Position numbers and translations under genes: made by a program
The notes under the pieces: generated by a model
What the model was told of the DNA's origin: nothing
The model's input: the letters and a program-made list of their open reading frames with translations, nothing else
The model's database searches: none
Assembly: GCA_018136815.1 (NCBI GenBank)
Contig: CM030938.1
Location: 5,550,638 to 5,614,637, forward strand
Length of the DNA: 64,000 bases
Reading direction: 5' to 3'
Source of the DNA: Isochrysis galbana
Taxonomy: Eukaryota > Haptophyta > Isochrysidales > Isochrysidaceae
Part shown: one piece after another, positions 31,236 to 42,179 of the stretch
Numbering within the stretch: the first letter of the stretch is position 1
Layout: every line of letters begins with the position of its first letter

Positions 31236-32087
31236 ATAGAATGGAGTGAACATACAGTAAGGGTGCACTCTCTGGCGGCCTGCCCCTGCCCATGCCCTCT
31301 CTGGCGCGCTCGCGCGGCGGCCTTGGCCTGGGTGAGAGTGACCCCCCCCCACCCCCCCCCGCCCCCTAGAAAAAACCTTTAGAACCACCTTAAGAAAACA
31401 GGGATTTTTGCCTTCTACATTTTCTACATAAGCTGACTCCCACGCCTTGATAGTTTCTTAGAAGCCGCGGGGTCTTTACTTTTACTATTGCTATTTATTA
31501 TGTTATTTTGTGTGTACATATTCAAGCAGCCGCCGAGAGCAGAAGGAAGGCGCAAAAGTATAAGTGCGAAGTGCGCGAAGTGCCCCCGCGGCCCACGGCC
31601 AACGAATGGCCACTATTGACCACAACAATCGGCTGACGGCCCGCTACACGGCGACAACGACAACTTGCTTGGCCAGGGGTTGTGCGAGAACGTTCAACTG
31701 GTGTTCATATGCTTTGTGCTTTGTGTGAACACCAGATCTGCCAAGTGAACAAGTCATATGAACACCCGATCTGCCAACTGTTGCCAACCTTAGCGTGAAC
31801 ACCTCATGAGCCACCATATGAACACCTCGTGAACACCATATGAACACCGCGGTCAGGCAAGTATTTCCACGGACAACGGCCACACGCCGCGCGCGCAATC
31901 GCGCGCGCAAGGACAAGTTGGGATCTTGGTCACATGAACATCATGAACACATGGGCATTGCATTCATTCTCATTCTAGTACTAGTCTAGTATTGATTGTT
32001 GATTGATTGCTCGATTGCTCATTGCTCATTGCTACCACGTATCTAAGCACATAATAACACGTAACACTGTGCCCCTTCTCTATCTCT
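31236..32087. other. Intergenic region and hAT 3' flank with ATGAACACC repeats
   Basis: No gene. From 31725 to 31850 the words TGAACACC and ATGAACACC occur at least six times in one orientation, spaced 12-40 bases, downstream of the hAT reading frame. hAT elements commonly carry such short subterminal repeats as transposase-binding sites, so these may be the remains of the element's 3' end. No terminal inverted repeat was found. Confidence 0.4.
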
Positions 32088-32930
32088 CTATGCATACTCC
32101 TCACTCCTCGCCCACATCGCACATTTCAATCTCCTCAGCAACAAGGGACAAATCAGGGCACACACTAGGAGCAGCCTTGTGAGGCATGCGTCCATGAGCC
32201 CCAGCCCCAGCCATCTCACGATACTTCTTGAGAATTGCAATTGAATTGCCATCACGGGCACGTCTTCGGGTGGCAAATCCCTCGCCGCGCTGTACCACGT
32301 CATCAAACTGCGCAAGTTCTCCTGGTTGAGCTGAGACCGCTCCTTCGTCTTGTGGTTGTTCATCAAAGAGAAAACGCGCTCGCACTCGGATGTGTCGACG
32401 GGGATGACCAAAACGATTGCAACCAATCGAAGCAGCTCGGGGTAAGTCGGGGAAAACTTACAAAGCATTTGTGCCCACAAATCGGCATACTTCCGAGTGT
32501 GCAGGCCCTCATTTGTGTTGATCATCTCCTTCACCTCCTCGAATTGCTCCCAAACTACATCAAAGGATGTGCCGTCCATGTAGACTTTGTACTCTTCGTA
32601 TAGCAGCCGGAGTTGCTTCTCACCGAACTCGCTCAAGGTGTCCGGGTCACTTGGCCAGACGCGGTGGTCGAACACGCGCATCGCTTCGAGGACCGGGTGG
32701 TTCAAGACTTTGCAGAAGCGGTCTCTCAACTCCTCATGGAGGGCATCGATTATCGCACCCTTATCGTCCTTGAATCTCGACCTACCTTCCTCCACGTTAA
32801 ACAGTTGGCATGTGCGTAGACAATTGGCGTCGTGGTTCTCGCTGCAAGCCTTGAGAAACTCACACTCCGCCTTACCGGGCTTATCTTTGAGCTTCTCCAG
32901 CGCCCCCGGTCGCGGGTCGAAGTTGGGCAC
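32088..32930 (-). pseudogene. hAT-superfamily transposase, C-terminal part, frameshifted
   Basis: The frame from 32930 encodes 280 residues. Residues 163-212 are the hAT dimerisation domain: SPTYPELLRLVAIVLVIPVD, then TSECERVFSLMNNHKT, then QENLRSLMTW. Upstream residues (RFCKVLNHPVLEAMRVFDHR, WEQFEEVKEMI) fit the helical region before it. After residue 236 (VPVMAIQ) the frame becomes hydrophobic nonsense, while another frame continues with ILKKYREMAGAGAHGRMPH and ends near 32101. An 11-base tandem duplication of AATTGCAATTC at 32233-32252 accounts for the shift. The N-terminal zinc finger and catalytic first half are missing, so this is an inactive remnant. The opening PNFDPRPGALEK lies within a duplicated unit described separately. 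Confidence 0.85.
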
Positions 32931-33135
32931 TCAGGGCGCGTCTTGAGGCGTGACGACGTCATCACCGGGGGCCTCAAGCGGCCGATTTCGACGTAGTGCG
33001 CGGGGGCGGCGGGCGCGATTGGCGTGGCTGTGAGGGCGGCATACCGCACTTTGGTGCTGGTAGCGGCATCCATTTGGCGAGCGGTGACTCGAACGGCCTC
33101 GTTGCGCCCCCGGTCGCGGGTCGAAGTTGGGTTCT
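32900..33135. repeat. Duplicated unit of about 208 bp, related to 45.6-kb tandem repeats
   Basis: GCGCCCCCGGTCGCGGGT followed by CGAAGTTGGG occurs at 32901 and again at 33107, so a unit of about 208 bases is flanked by direct repeats. Its interior (GACGACGTCATCA, GCGCGATTGGCGTGGCTG, GAGGGCGGCA) resembles the tandem repeat at 45619-46135. 33136-33560 holds no recognisable gene. Confidence 0.6.
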
Positions 33136-33561
33136 CGAGCCCTTGGTGTTTTTAGCGGTTAGCGTCTTTAGTTTTTGCGATACTTACGTACACGTTCAAG
33201 TCCATAAAAACATAGTGAAAATACATTGCTGTGTGTATAGAACCAGGATCTTTGGTCCGGGTCAGCTGCCGATGCCCATGGTTTCGTGTTTCGCTGCGAG
33301 AGGCGCGCATGAAGGCCATCGGTAAAATAATACCGGAGGGGGGCCTGACATATATTTCCGCACGGCCGTCAGAGGCTTGAAATCGGGTATTTTTCGAAAA
33401 TTTTGCCGGAAGACCCCCGGTTTTTTTTGCTGATCTCCCATACCGGAACCTATAGGGAGCTTATTTAGGCCTTCGTTTGCCCATTACAGATGGTGCCCTT
33501 CGCACCCCCCTAGTGAGTGACCGGGCTACAAAAAGTTGCTGCCGGCAACTCTTGTCAGGCC

Positions 33562-33741
33562 CTGGGCGCGGGCCACCGGACCATATCTAAGCCCTCCACC
33601 CCAATCCCCCTAGTAGTGTACGGGGGGAGCCGCCTGATGGCGGGGGGAGAAGGGCCGGGGAATGGGGGTGTAGAGAGTATGCTACGTGCTACTTGTAGTG
33701 GGTAGTGGTTCCATTCGCAATTCGCCGCGAGTGCGGTAAGA
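33562..33741 (+). repeat. Dispersed repeat R, copy 2, split by the TIR element
   Basis: The left part matches 28025-28170 (GCGCGGGCCACCGGACCA, CAATCCCCCTAGTAGTG). It runs into GTGCGGTAAGA, where the TAGGG-TIR element begins. The right remainder (GGTAAGACTATTAAAAGG) resumes at 35795. The uninterrupted equivalent, GTGCGGTGAGACTATTAAAA, is seen at 46608-46627. Confidence 0.75.
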
Positions 33742-35794
33742 TAGGGCGGTCAAACAGGGCTTTTAACTTCTAAGGGTGAAAATTCACTAAGTCAAGATTG
33801 AGGTTTTATCGCGAGATCTTAGGATATGCTACTGGAAATGGGTATATTAGGCAGAATCTAATGAGAAATATGCACATTTTCGACGCCATTCAACACACAG
33901 ACCCAAAAACGTTTTCGCGCTCGTGCGAAATCGACGTCGACCACAAAAGTGCACCACAGGTCGCGCTGTGCGACGCGCGCCTGCGTTCCCCGGGCACGGT
34001 TACCCCCGGGCAGGCAGTACAAAACCCTGCGCGGGCGCACCGCGTCGCCTGCGCCCTCCACCTCGCCCCTGCTGGCATCTACTGCCAGCCCCTCGCGCGT
34101 ATGCAGTGCGCGGCAGGCCGCGAAGCGTCAAAATGACGGTGCTGCGCATGATGGGCTGCCCCATCACGCGCGGCACCGCCTCAGCATGGTGGGAGCGGGT
34201 GCCTGCTGGCCTCCTGGCCGCGCAGACCCTCGCCAGAGCGGCCACAGGCCGCGTGCGAGGCCACTGGCGAGGCCAGCGACCATCGCTGCGGCCGCCATCG
34301 CGCGCCGCCGCAGGAGAAAAAGATCAACTTGATTATAGTTTTGCCAAATTATAACCTTAGTAATTCTAATTTTAGTCTTCATTTCACCAGTCCAAGACAC
34401 ATATGAGCACAATACATGACCATCAGCATGCCCAAATGCCAATGTTTCGGTAGCCAACCAGTCTTACCATATGAGACTGTCGAATCATCGAGAGAAAAGG
34501 AGGGGTTGTCTCTCGAAATCGAACGTGAGACGCTCGAAGACACGAGGCTGTCCGTCAATTCAGCACGTCAATGCGAAAACAAAACTACTTTTTGTGCTCC
34601 ATGTTGGGATGTTGTGCTATAAAAACGGGAGAACTATTGACTGGCCCGTGCTTGGCGGGCACGACCTGTGTGTCTCCGAACGTGAATGGCCTTGGAGGTT
34701 ATCCGTGTGTACAAAAAATTCCAAAAGTTGGCTCGAGATGAGCGCAAAGCAGCCGGTGTCCAATCGTGATTCACGACACGATTGCCCACAGAAATCGATC
34801 GCAACCATCACGCCTGAAGCTTTCAGGCCGGTGCTTGGCTAGATTACATATTGAATCTACTAGTAGCCAAAAGAACGGGCGGTGTAGAGCTCGAAATTCG
34901 CCCTTCTGCCCAATTTTCGAGCCCTCCGTGCGGAGAAAAATTCTCCCTTTAGACGTCAAACAAAAAGCTATCAATTCCACAGTACTGTTCGGCCGCGCGC
35001 GTCGCGCCGTCGCAGATCACGCTGCAGGCTAGCTTAAATTACATTTCTAGATTGCTACCAGCCCTATGATGCACGTGAAAATCCGAGGAGCCGACGAAAA
35101 CATAGAGAGAACACCTGCCGCCGATGCTCTGGTTGAGCATTGGCGGCAGGTGTTCTCCCTGCCTCATAGCGTCGAAAGACGAGTCGGGAACCTGACGTTT
35201 GGGGCGGCAGAGGCATTGTAGGTACGGGCCTGGTCGACCTGCGCCAGAGCGGGCGCGATCGGCAGTGCACCTGTCCCGCCAGCGGCCAACAAACTTTTGT
35301 CGACCAGCGAGCAGCATCGAGCGCCATGGCGTCCTGGTGCTCCAGCTCCTCGTCAATCGCGAGCCCGGGCGAATCCTGCGGGGCGAGGGTCGGGACAGTC
35401 AAGGAGCATCCTATGACAGCCTAATGGGCCGTGTGCGAGCTGTGTGTGGTGCGCATGTGCATGCGCGGACGTCATCGCTGGGGCACCAGGGTTTGAAATT
35501 TGCTTTATTGGCAATATGGGGCGTCGGACCCCTAATTTAATAAGTGTGTAGGCACCTTTTAGACTAAAGAAACACATCTCTCAGTGGGAGCGACGTCTAG
35601 TTCGGCTCGTGTGAGCCGCCAGAGCGTGTGCAAGGGGGGGGGGTCCGATGGGACTTCGCACCGTCTTTTCGGACGAGGATTCTGAAAAGGCGGGGAGACC
35701 CTCCGAGGCGCTCTCGCCGGGGCTTTCCGCTCACGGTCAAAAATGTCGACCCCCCCCAATATTAGTACTTAAAAAGCCCTGTTTGACCGCCCTA
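33742..35794. mobile_element. Complete 2.05-kb non-autonomous DNA transposon (TAGGG-TIR family)
   Basis: The ends are perfect 23-base inverted repeats: 33742-33764 starts TAGGGCGGTCAAACAGGG and 35772-35794 is its reverse complement. They are flanked by a 7-base direct repeat GGTAAGA (33735-33741 and 35795-35801), the target-site duplication. The insertion interrupts repeat R. The interior has a left part shared with 5720-6050, a GC-rich piece (34060-34320), and a 23-bp-arm hairpin at 35107-35157. None of its reading frames resembles a transposase, so it is non-autonomous. A 7-bp duplication is unusual: hAT gives 8 and Harbinger 3, while P-type and Dada-type elements are possible. The superfamily is undetermined. 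Confidence 0.85.
35107..35157. repeat. Strong hairpin within the TIR element
   Basis: Arms of 23 bases at 35107-35129 and 35135-35157 (starting GAGAACACCTGCCGCC) pair with a single mismatch, which would be G:U in RNA, around the five-base loop TGGTT. Confidence 0.85.
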
Positions 35795-35940
35795 GGTAAG
35801 ACTATTAAAAGGTTTTTTCATCATCATGAGTGAGAGGCATGGCGGCCGCTCGCTCGCTCGCTCGCTCGGGGTTTGGGGCGATGAGCACGTGCCCCCCCGT
35901 TACTTTTTTTTGAATTTTATTTTATTCTAAAGATAGTAGT

Positions 35941-36027
35941 AGTAATATCAGCCTGATATCAGGTTATCAGGTCTAGTAGGCCTGATAACCTGATATCAGA
36001 ACCTGATATCAGCCTGACGGGGCATCC
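35941..36027. repeat. Inverted repeat resembling the end of the 38.9-kb MITE
   Basis: CCTGATATCAGGTTATCAGG and GCCTGATAACCTGATATCAG form an inverted pair around TCTAGTA. The following CAGCCTGACGGGGCATCC resembles the right terminus of the MITE at 38941-39426. It abuts the GA array. Confidence 0.55.
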
Positions 36028-36645
<618 letters not shown>

Positions 36646-36737
36646 TAGCGGGAAAGAGTATGTGGGTGAAAGATAGGGGAGGGGGGAGGGAGGGGGCAAT
36701 CGGCCGTGGAGAAGGGGGGGGGGGGGCGCTAGGTGAG

Positions 36738-36890
36738 CGCTACGACAATAAGAAACAAGAAACCACCCCCCAGCGGCTTTGACCGGGATAAGAAACTCGA
36801 GATAAGAAACCTCCCGGGGGGCGGAGCCCGGGGGGACAAGAAAGCTTTAGAAGCTTTTCACTCCTGTTTTCTTAACCCATACTGTAGGAA
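36738..36890. mobile_element. Short MITE-like segment related to 5174-5706
   Basis: The right part (36838-36890), in reverse complement, reads CTACAGTATGGGTTAAG, AAAACAGG and AGCTTTCTTG, matching 5175-5250. The left part starts CTACGACAATAAGAAAC, which could be the opposing end. The interior has repeated ATAAGAAAC words. Confidence 0.4.
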
Positions 36891-37114
36891 TTGGCTAGGT
36901 ACCGAGTACTCGTAGTGAGGAGGAAAGAAAGGACGAGCGAGGCGCACATATTTTGACCGCGGTAGAGTTCAAATTCTCATCTCTCCTTGGTTCCCCTTTC
37001 TTCTCTCTCTCGTTGAGGAAGATGGTCTCCGCTCTCTGTCTGTGAGTTGCCCGAGTGTGTGGGGCCCACCCACAGCGACACTGCGCCGCTGCTGCTCTGT
37101 TGGCCGGCCGCGCG

Positions 37115-37513
37115 ATGCCCGAGACGTGTGTCACCAAATGCTACTCGTGCAGCCATTTCCAGACTGTCTCACAGCTTCTGCCCGTCTCGGCCAACTACTA
37201 CACATGCCGTGCATGCGCTGCCTACCAGCCCTGTGTGGTCTACAAGACCAAGGACCAGGTGCCGCTTCGCTCCTACAACTACTATGAAATGGTTGATGCT
37301 GCCAAGCGGCTCAACAAACAGGCCGAGGCCGCACGCCGCGTAAACTCGCTTGGGTACCAAAAGGCAAGGGTGCATCAGCTGCTCGCGAGGGTCCTGTGCG
37401 ACACAACCGAGGCCAGACAGATAAAGCTGCGGCAGAAGCGGCTTGAGCGACTCCAGGACGTGGAACGTCGGCTGAATCGGCAGATGCAGCCACGCCGGAT
37501 CCCGGCCGCGTGA
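37115..37513 (+). CDS. Small CxxC zinc-ribbon-like hypothetical protein
   Basis: From the ATG at 37115 the frame gives 132 residues; an upstream in-frame ATG at 37055 would add 20. The N-terminus has two Cys pairs spaced like a zinc ribbon (CVTKCYSC and CRACAAYQPC, about 24 residues apart). A Tyr-rich stretch (LRSYNYYEMVDAAKRL) follows, then a long, Arg/Gln/Leu-rich C-terminal helix that could form a coiled coil (LRQKRLERLQDVERRLNRQM). It is a single exon with varied codon use, unlike the repeats around it, which supports a real gene. The family is not recognised; a nucleic-acid- or protein-binding role would be a guess. The flanking 37514-38690 shows no other gene. Confidence 0.55.
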   Translation: MPETCVTKCYSCSHFQTVSQLLPVSANYYTCRACAAYQPCVVYKTKDQVPLRSYNYYEMVDAAKRLNKQAEAARRVNSLGYQKARVHQLLARVLCDTTEARQIKLRQKRLERLQDVERRLNRQMQPRRIPAA

Positions 37514-38118
37514 CGTCGAGCGGCTCGCGAGCTTACTGATAGCCGTGCCAACTTCATCCTTGGCTTGACCACAGCTTGTGAAGTGCTTGCCGGCCAGCAT
37601 CATCCTTGTGACACGTGCTACTCAGACACACGCAGATGGGACACGATGCGTTTATGCGCCGACTCCGCTTTTGTTAGGATTACCTGAACATTACTTGGGC
37701 GCGCGGACGATTCCACTGAGGCTGACGGTATCTAATTCCTTGTACCTCCAACGTGAGATGCACTTTCTTCCATTTACACAACAGTAACGAGATAACAGTG
37801 CACGTGCTGGCCTCCGACAGTCTCGTCACTTAGCAGCGGCGTCTCATAGGCCTATAGAAACACTATCGTCACCAGACATCAGATACATATGAACATGGAA
37901 GGCGCATGGAAGACGCAATCGATGCGGCTGCTTTGATTCACGCGTCATCATGCTGGGATGTAAAAGAGATGTGGGGAGTGAGATTGAGGTGGGACATGTA
38001 AGTGTAGGTGTTGTTGCCACTCATTTCGGTATTGTTGACTATGCTTACACACTGACGAAGCGGAAAAATGATAATGAGACATCTGAGCGTTAGTACCACT
38101 ACTCCCACTAGGCTCCAA

Positions 38119-38136
38119 CTATCAGTAAACTGATAG
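38119..38136. repeat. Palindrome CTATCAGTAAACTGATAG
   Basis: A perfect 8-bp-arm palindrome followed by GGTCATGGA. The same palindrome with the CATGG neighbourhood inverted occurs at 40152-40170 and 40333-40350. Confidence 0.7.
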
Positions 38137-38689
38137 GGTCATGGAGCGCGCCCTGCTCCCCACGCCGAGGACGACGACCTGCTCATGGACACGCCGCTGT
38201 CACCGAAGCGCCTGCGCTCGGACGACCCTCCCAACCAGGTGCGCGCGAGACGTCGCGCGCGCCGGGCCTCGAAGCATGCAAACAACACAGCATGGCAGCC
38301 ATGGCTGGCTGCCGTGCAGACCAACCAACAAAGTCGCGTTCCGTCAAAAGAGGGCCAAGTGATAATTTTGTTTTCCCCCAGAATTTGTTTTCTTATTAGT
38401 AGGACTGTCTCACACAATTCCTCCAATGAGTATAATTATTACAGTACAAAGCTAACCACACATACAAGGACGCGGCGCGTGCGCATAGCATCCGCCCCCC
38501 CCCCTCCAAAAAGAGGGCCAGGTGAGATATTTTGGTTGGCGTAAAGGAAGCATGCGCCCCTCGTCTAAACCCTGGAGCACTTGCACCATCATGTCCTATC
38601 AATTTTAGAAACTCTACGGCGAACACACGCGCGTTTTCAGACCGCAATTAGCTTACGCAGGCTGAGTTTTCATCTTCTTCGTCTTCGTC

Positions 38690-38900
38690 TTTTTCTCACA
38701 CCCCTCATCCTTGACGAATTGGGATGGCCCATAGGGCCTGAGTGAGGGCAATGAGGAAGGTGGCAAACCGGCGGCAGGCGCGGCTGAGGAGACGACTTCG
38801 GAGACGATGACGGGCTGAAGCCCGTCAGCAGAGGAAGGCGGGCAGGCGGGCTTGGGCGAGGGCGAGGACGGCGGCGAGAGGGACATCGAGCGAATGGCGA
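38690..38900 (-). repeat. Dispersed repeat G, copy 3
   Basis: Contains GGCGCGGCTGAGGAGACG, the CAGCAGAGGAAGGCGGG block and GCTTGGGCGAGGGCGAG, matching copy 1 (1780-2170). Confidence 0.55.
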
Positions 38901-38940
38901 GAGGCGAGGGCGAGTGAGAGGAGGGCTGTGATGGCAGGGG

Positions 38941-39426
38941 CCCCGGATGGGCCGTCAGGTCAAAGGCCGTCAGGTATCGGAGACCTTAGACTTATATCAG
39001 GACCTTACATCAGCCTAATATCAGGTAGGCACTAAGACTATAATGTGTCATACTAGTAGTATTACACTACACTAGACACTAACGAAAACGTACAAACCAG
39101 AAACCAACTCGTCCTCAAGCAAGGCTCATCGACGACCATCTCCATCCAACTATCCCAAGCTGCAAGCTTGCCCATCAAGGCAACACGGTTATTTAGACTC
39201 AAACTCCCACGGTCTTGCAACCCTAGGTCTTCGAGCAGCCCTCAACCTCTAAACCTAGTTCAACCCATTTATTCCTACGTCGAATTTATAAGTCAATTTT
39301 AATGTTAGCGTTTACCCTTGTAATGCATAGTCACGTAGCCTGCGGCCCTTAGTATCAGGTATCAGGTCTAGAGGACCTAATATCATGATATTAGGACCTA
39401 ATATTAGGCTGACGGCCCATCCGGGG
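38941..39426. mobile_element. 486-bp MITE with 18-bp TIRs and 6-bp target duplication
   Basis: The left end CCCCGGATGGGCCGTCAG (38941-38958) and the right end (39409-39426) are perfect reverse complements. CAGGGG directly flanks both sides (38935-38940 and 39427-39432). Internal AATATCAGGT/ACCTGATATT words near both ends may be subterminal sites. It has no coding capacity. Related ends are seen at 35995-36025. Confidence 0.8.
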
Positions 39427-39769
39427 CAGGGGCTGGCGAGGCGAGGCGAGACTGTAGGGTATGAGTGTTACGAGAGCGAGAGCGACGAGAGCGAGAGCGA
39501 CGGATGACGACTGACGACAGGCGACGGACAGCGGACACCCAGGAAAACACTCCGACTCTCGCCCCACGACTTTCTCACATAACTCGACTGAAATCAAACC
39601 CAAGCCCAAACACTCCGATTAGACACGACGGACGACGATCAAAGGAAGGGCGATCTGTCGGCGATCTTGTCTCGAACGGGAATCACACCATAACGGAAAC
39701 GAGCTCGGCTACTCTAGATGGCTAACACTATTAACAAACATGGATTCACTTCCGACCCGGTGGTGCGAT

Positions 39770-40135
39770 GTCTGCGCGCGCCATGGCCCCCCTCTGAGGG
39801 GACCCTCGGGTCCCCCCCAGAGGGCCAGCTGGGCCAGCTCAAGGGGCAGTGGAGGCTGGAGGCTGTGGCTGGGCCCCTGGCCTCCCCTGCCTCTCCCACG
39901 CTGGCCTCGCTGGCCCTGGGTGCCCACCTGGCGACTCGCAATGTCTGTGTCTCAGTGGTGGAGGGGGGGTCAGTACGATGGGGGTCCGGTTCAGGCGAAT
40001 GCGTGAGGCGCGCGGCGCGCGCTGGGTGAGAGTCTGGGCAAGATTGATGTCAGCTCAGCCCCTGCCAGCAGGCAGGGGCTGAGAGTGAGTGTGCAAGCCC
40101 ACCCAGAGGGTGTCTGCGATGGAGGAAGGGGGGAA
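39770..40135 (+). repeat. Dispersed repeat S, full copy with hairpin
   Basis: It aligns with the reverse complement of 54440-54790 through GGGGCAGTGGAGGCTGG, CCTGCCTCTCCCACGCT, the hairpin at 40054-40083 and GTGTCTGCGATGGAGG. The hairpin arms (CTCAGCCCCTGCC / GGCAGGGGCTGAG) are conserved as a pair. No coding capacity is evident; it may be a SINE- or MITE-like element. Confidence 0.6.
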
Positions 40136-40151
40136 CGCGGCCCCCATGACC

Positions 40152-40350
40152 CTATCAGTTTTACTGATAGTTGACGCACGGCCCCCAAGGGAGATCGATC
40201 CTCCGTGGTCGAAAGGGCGGGAACTCGGCGACCGCGGGGGGGGAAATTCGGCGACCGCGGGGGGAAATTCGGCGACCGCGCGCGGCCGCGGCAGCGGGGG
40301 AGGGAGGCGGCGCGCGTTCCATGACCATGGCCCTATCAGTTTACTGATAG
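40152..40350. repeat. Two further copies of the CTATCAGT palindrome
   Basis: CTATCAGTTTTACTGATAG (40152-40170) and CTATCAGTTTACTGATAG (40333-40350), each preceded by CATG-containing sequence and flanked by GC-rich DNA. A run of about 20 G lies at 40553-40575. 40580-41386 contains no recognisable gene and probably the 3' flank of the next gene. Confidence 0.65.
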
Positions 40351-41386
40351 TTGCTGAAGCACACCTTGAGGGGGACGCGTGACGCGTGCAATTTTGACAC
40401 TTTTTTCCGCAAAACTTTTGCAAAGCTTTTTTTTGCACAAAACTTTGGGGGGCTTCAGGCACAAAACACAAAACCTTTACCAGGCCCTACCTAGGAACAC
40501 TCGGGGAGGGAAAACGGAAAACGGGGAAGGGAGGGAGAGGGAGAGGCTTCCGCGGGGGGGGGGGGGGGGGGGGGGACGAACCTAAATAGCGATGCAGGGA
40601 GGGGGCGTCGGAACGTGACAACAGGGAGGGAGTCACGCGGGGAAACCTAAATAAACCTAGACGGCGGGAGAAATGTACAAATGGGAGGGAGTAACCCCCT
40701 TCCTTGACCCGCAACAAGCCCTAAATGGGGTGCGTGTATTATAGTTATAGGTTTGTCACGTGTTTCCAGTTTTCGCGGGTTAGGTTGATTTTGCGGGCCC
40801 GTGCTTCACGTGCTCGTTGAGTCGTGGCGCGGGAGGTCGTCTGTGACAGCGCCCGGGTCATGTCCGATGCAGTGATTTGGTCTAAGTGTATTTTGTTGTT
40901 GAAGGAGAAACGATAGATGAGCAGCTAGCACGAGGAGTTTAGCTAGTCTTTATACGATGAAGAGCATGAGGCAAGCTGTCTGGGTGTTCCCCAGAGTTTC
41001 CTTGTGAGATGCAGGCGGCAGTGCAGTAGTGGCTATCGAGGCGCCCGGCGGCAGATTGACGCCGAGGGGGCGGAAGCAGGAGGCCGGATCGATGTTCGGT
41101 ATCGGGGCAGATAGAGTGCGCAGAATGCGAAAATGGCCAAGGGATGAAGAAAATTAGAACATAACTCATTTTGTGGTCGGGCCAAATGGCGTGGGTGGGT
41201 ATGGAACGCTGACAACGCAGGGTATTTTTGATGCACGAGAGACATCGCGGAAGACGAGTGGTGAGCTTAATGAAGCTGAAATGGATTCACAGCATGCGTA
41301 AAGTAGCCCATAGGCGCACGAATAAAGAACGAAAGATAATGGCTAGACTTGTTCTGGCCTCGACGGAGCTCATCGAGGATTGCTGA

Positions 41387-42179
41387 TCAGGATGTAGGCT
41401 GGTCGCCCTTCTTCTGGATGCGTGAGTAGGACGTCATCATCTTGACTTTTTTGCCGCACGGCAACGTGCGCTCAACAGCGACGATCATCTTACCCTGCGA
41501 CACTTCGCGACGAGAATAGACAACTGGGCAATCCTTTCCAGTACAGGGTTTCAAGTGATTGCTGCCGCCGAGGTGGACAAAATAGCGTTCCATCATATCC
41601 AAGCCGCCTGCGCGCGCCACCACTATATTCTCCATCTGCAAAGGTGGCCCGGGCCGAGGGCGGTCAGTCGGCCTAATTTGCCGCTGTCACAACGGGCAAA
41701 AGCCAGCTTAAGTCAGGGCAGCGGTTCACCGGCAACGACATGAAACCTTTGCCCTTATGCGGCTTGCCGTCGGGGATGAGGTCGTATGTCTTGGTGCCTC
41801 TTAGGTCGTGGATAGCAAGCTTGACTGTCTGCCCCTCAAGCCAGAGGCGCTGGCTCTGCTTTCCCGTGATTGCGGCGCGTCGCTTGACCCAAGGCACACC
41901 CATCGCCTTGTCCAGGAACTCGTCCGCCCCCTGGATCCCGCTCTTGCTCCACGAGCCGATGTAGGGCGGCAGGTGGCCTCCAACGTCGCTCCGCCGCCTC
42001 CGGCCAAACGGAGAAAGAAGGGGCGCGAGGAGTCCGCCTAGCACAGCGTCAAGACGCTCCTCGAGCTGGAGCATGGGACGAGATAGTGCCGCGAGTGGTG
42101 GCCGGTATTTGCCGCCGAGCACATCCGCCGCCGCGAGGGAGAGGCAGCTGGCGACGAGCAGCAGAGAGTGCCGCTCCAT
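41387..42179 (-). CDS. Fatty-acid-binding/lipocalin-like secreted protein
   Basis: Exon 1 (42179-41730) and exon 2 (41635-41387) join in phase 0 across a 94-base GT-AG intron (GTGAAC ... TTTGCAG) to give 232 residues. The ATG at 42179 opens a clear signal peptide (MERHSLLLVASCLSLAAADV). The mature part starts like an intracellular lipid-binding calycin: YIGSWSKSGIQGADEFLDKA followed by MGVPWVKRRAAITGK (the GxW start, then a helical lid and an Arg-rich strand). Alternating strand-like segments follow (QSQRLWLEGQTVKLAI, GKMIVAVERTLPCGKKVKM). A 30-residue insert after the signal peptide (LEERLDAVLGGLLAP, FGRRRR) may be a propeptide or transit region. It likely binds a hydrophobic ligand in the secretory pathway or plastid; the ligand is unknown. 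Divergent from the next gene across 0.9 kb. Confidence 0.72.

Noticed and set aside
33798-34842. Possible transposase frames inside the TIR element
   Set aside because: The frames are short, overlap on several strands and show no DDE/D spacing or zinc finger.
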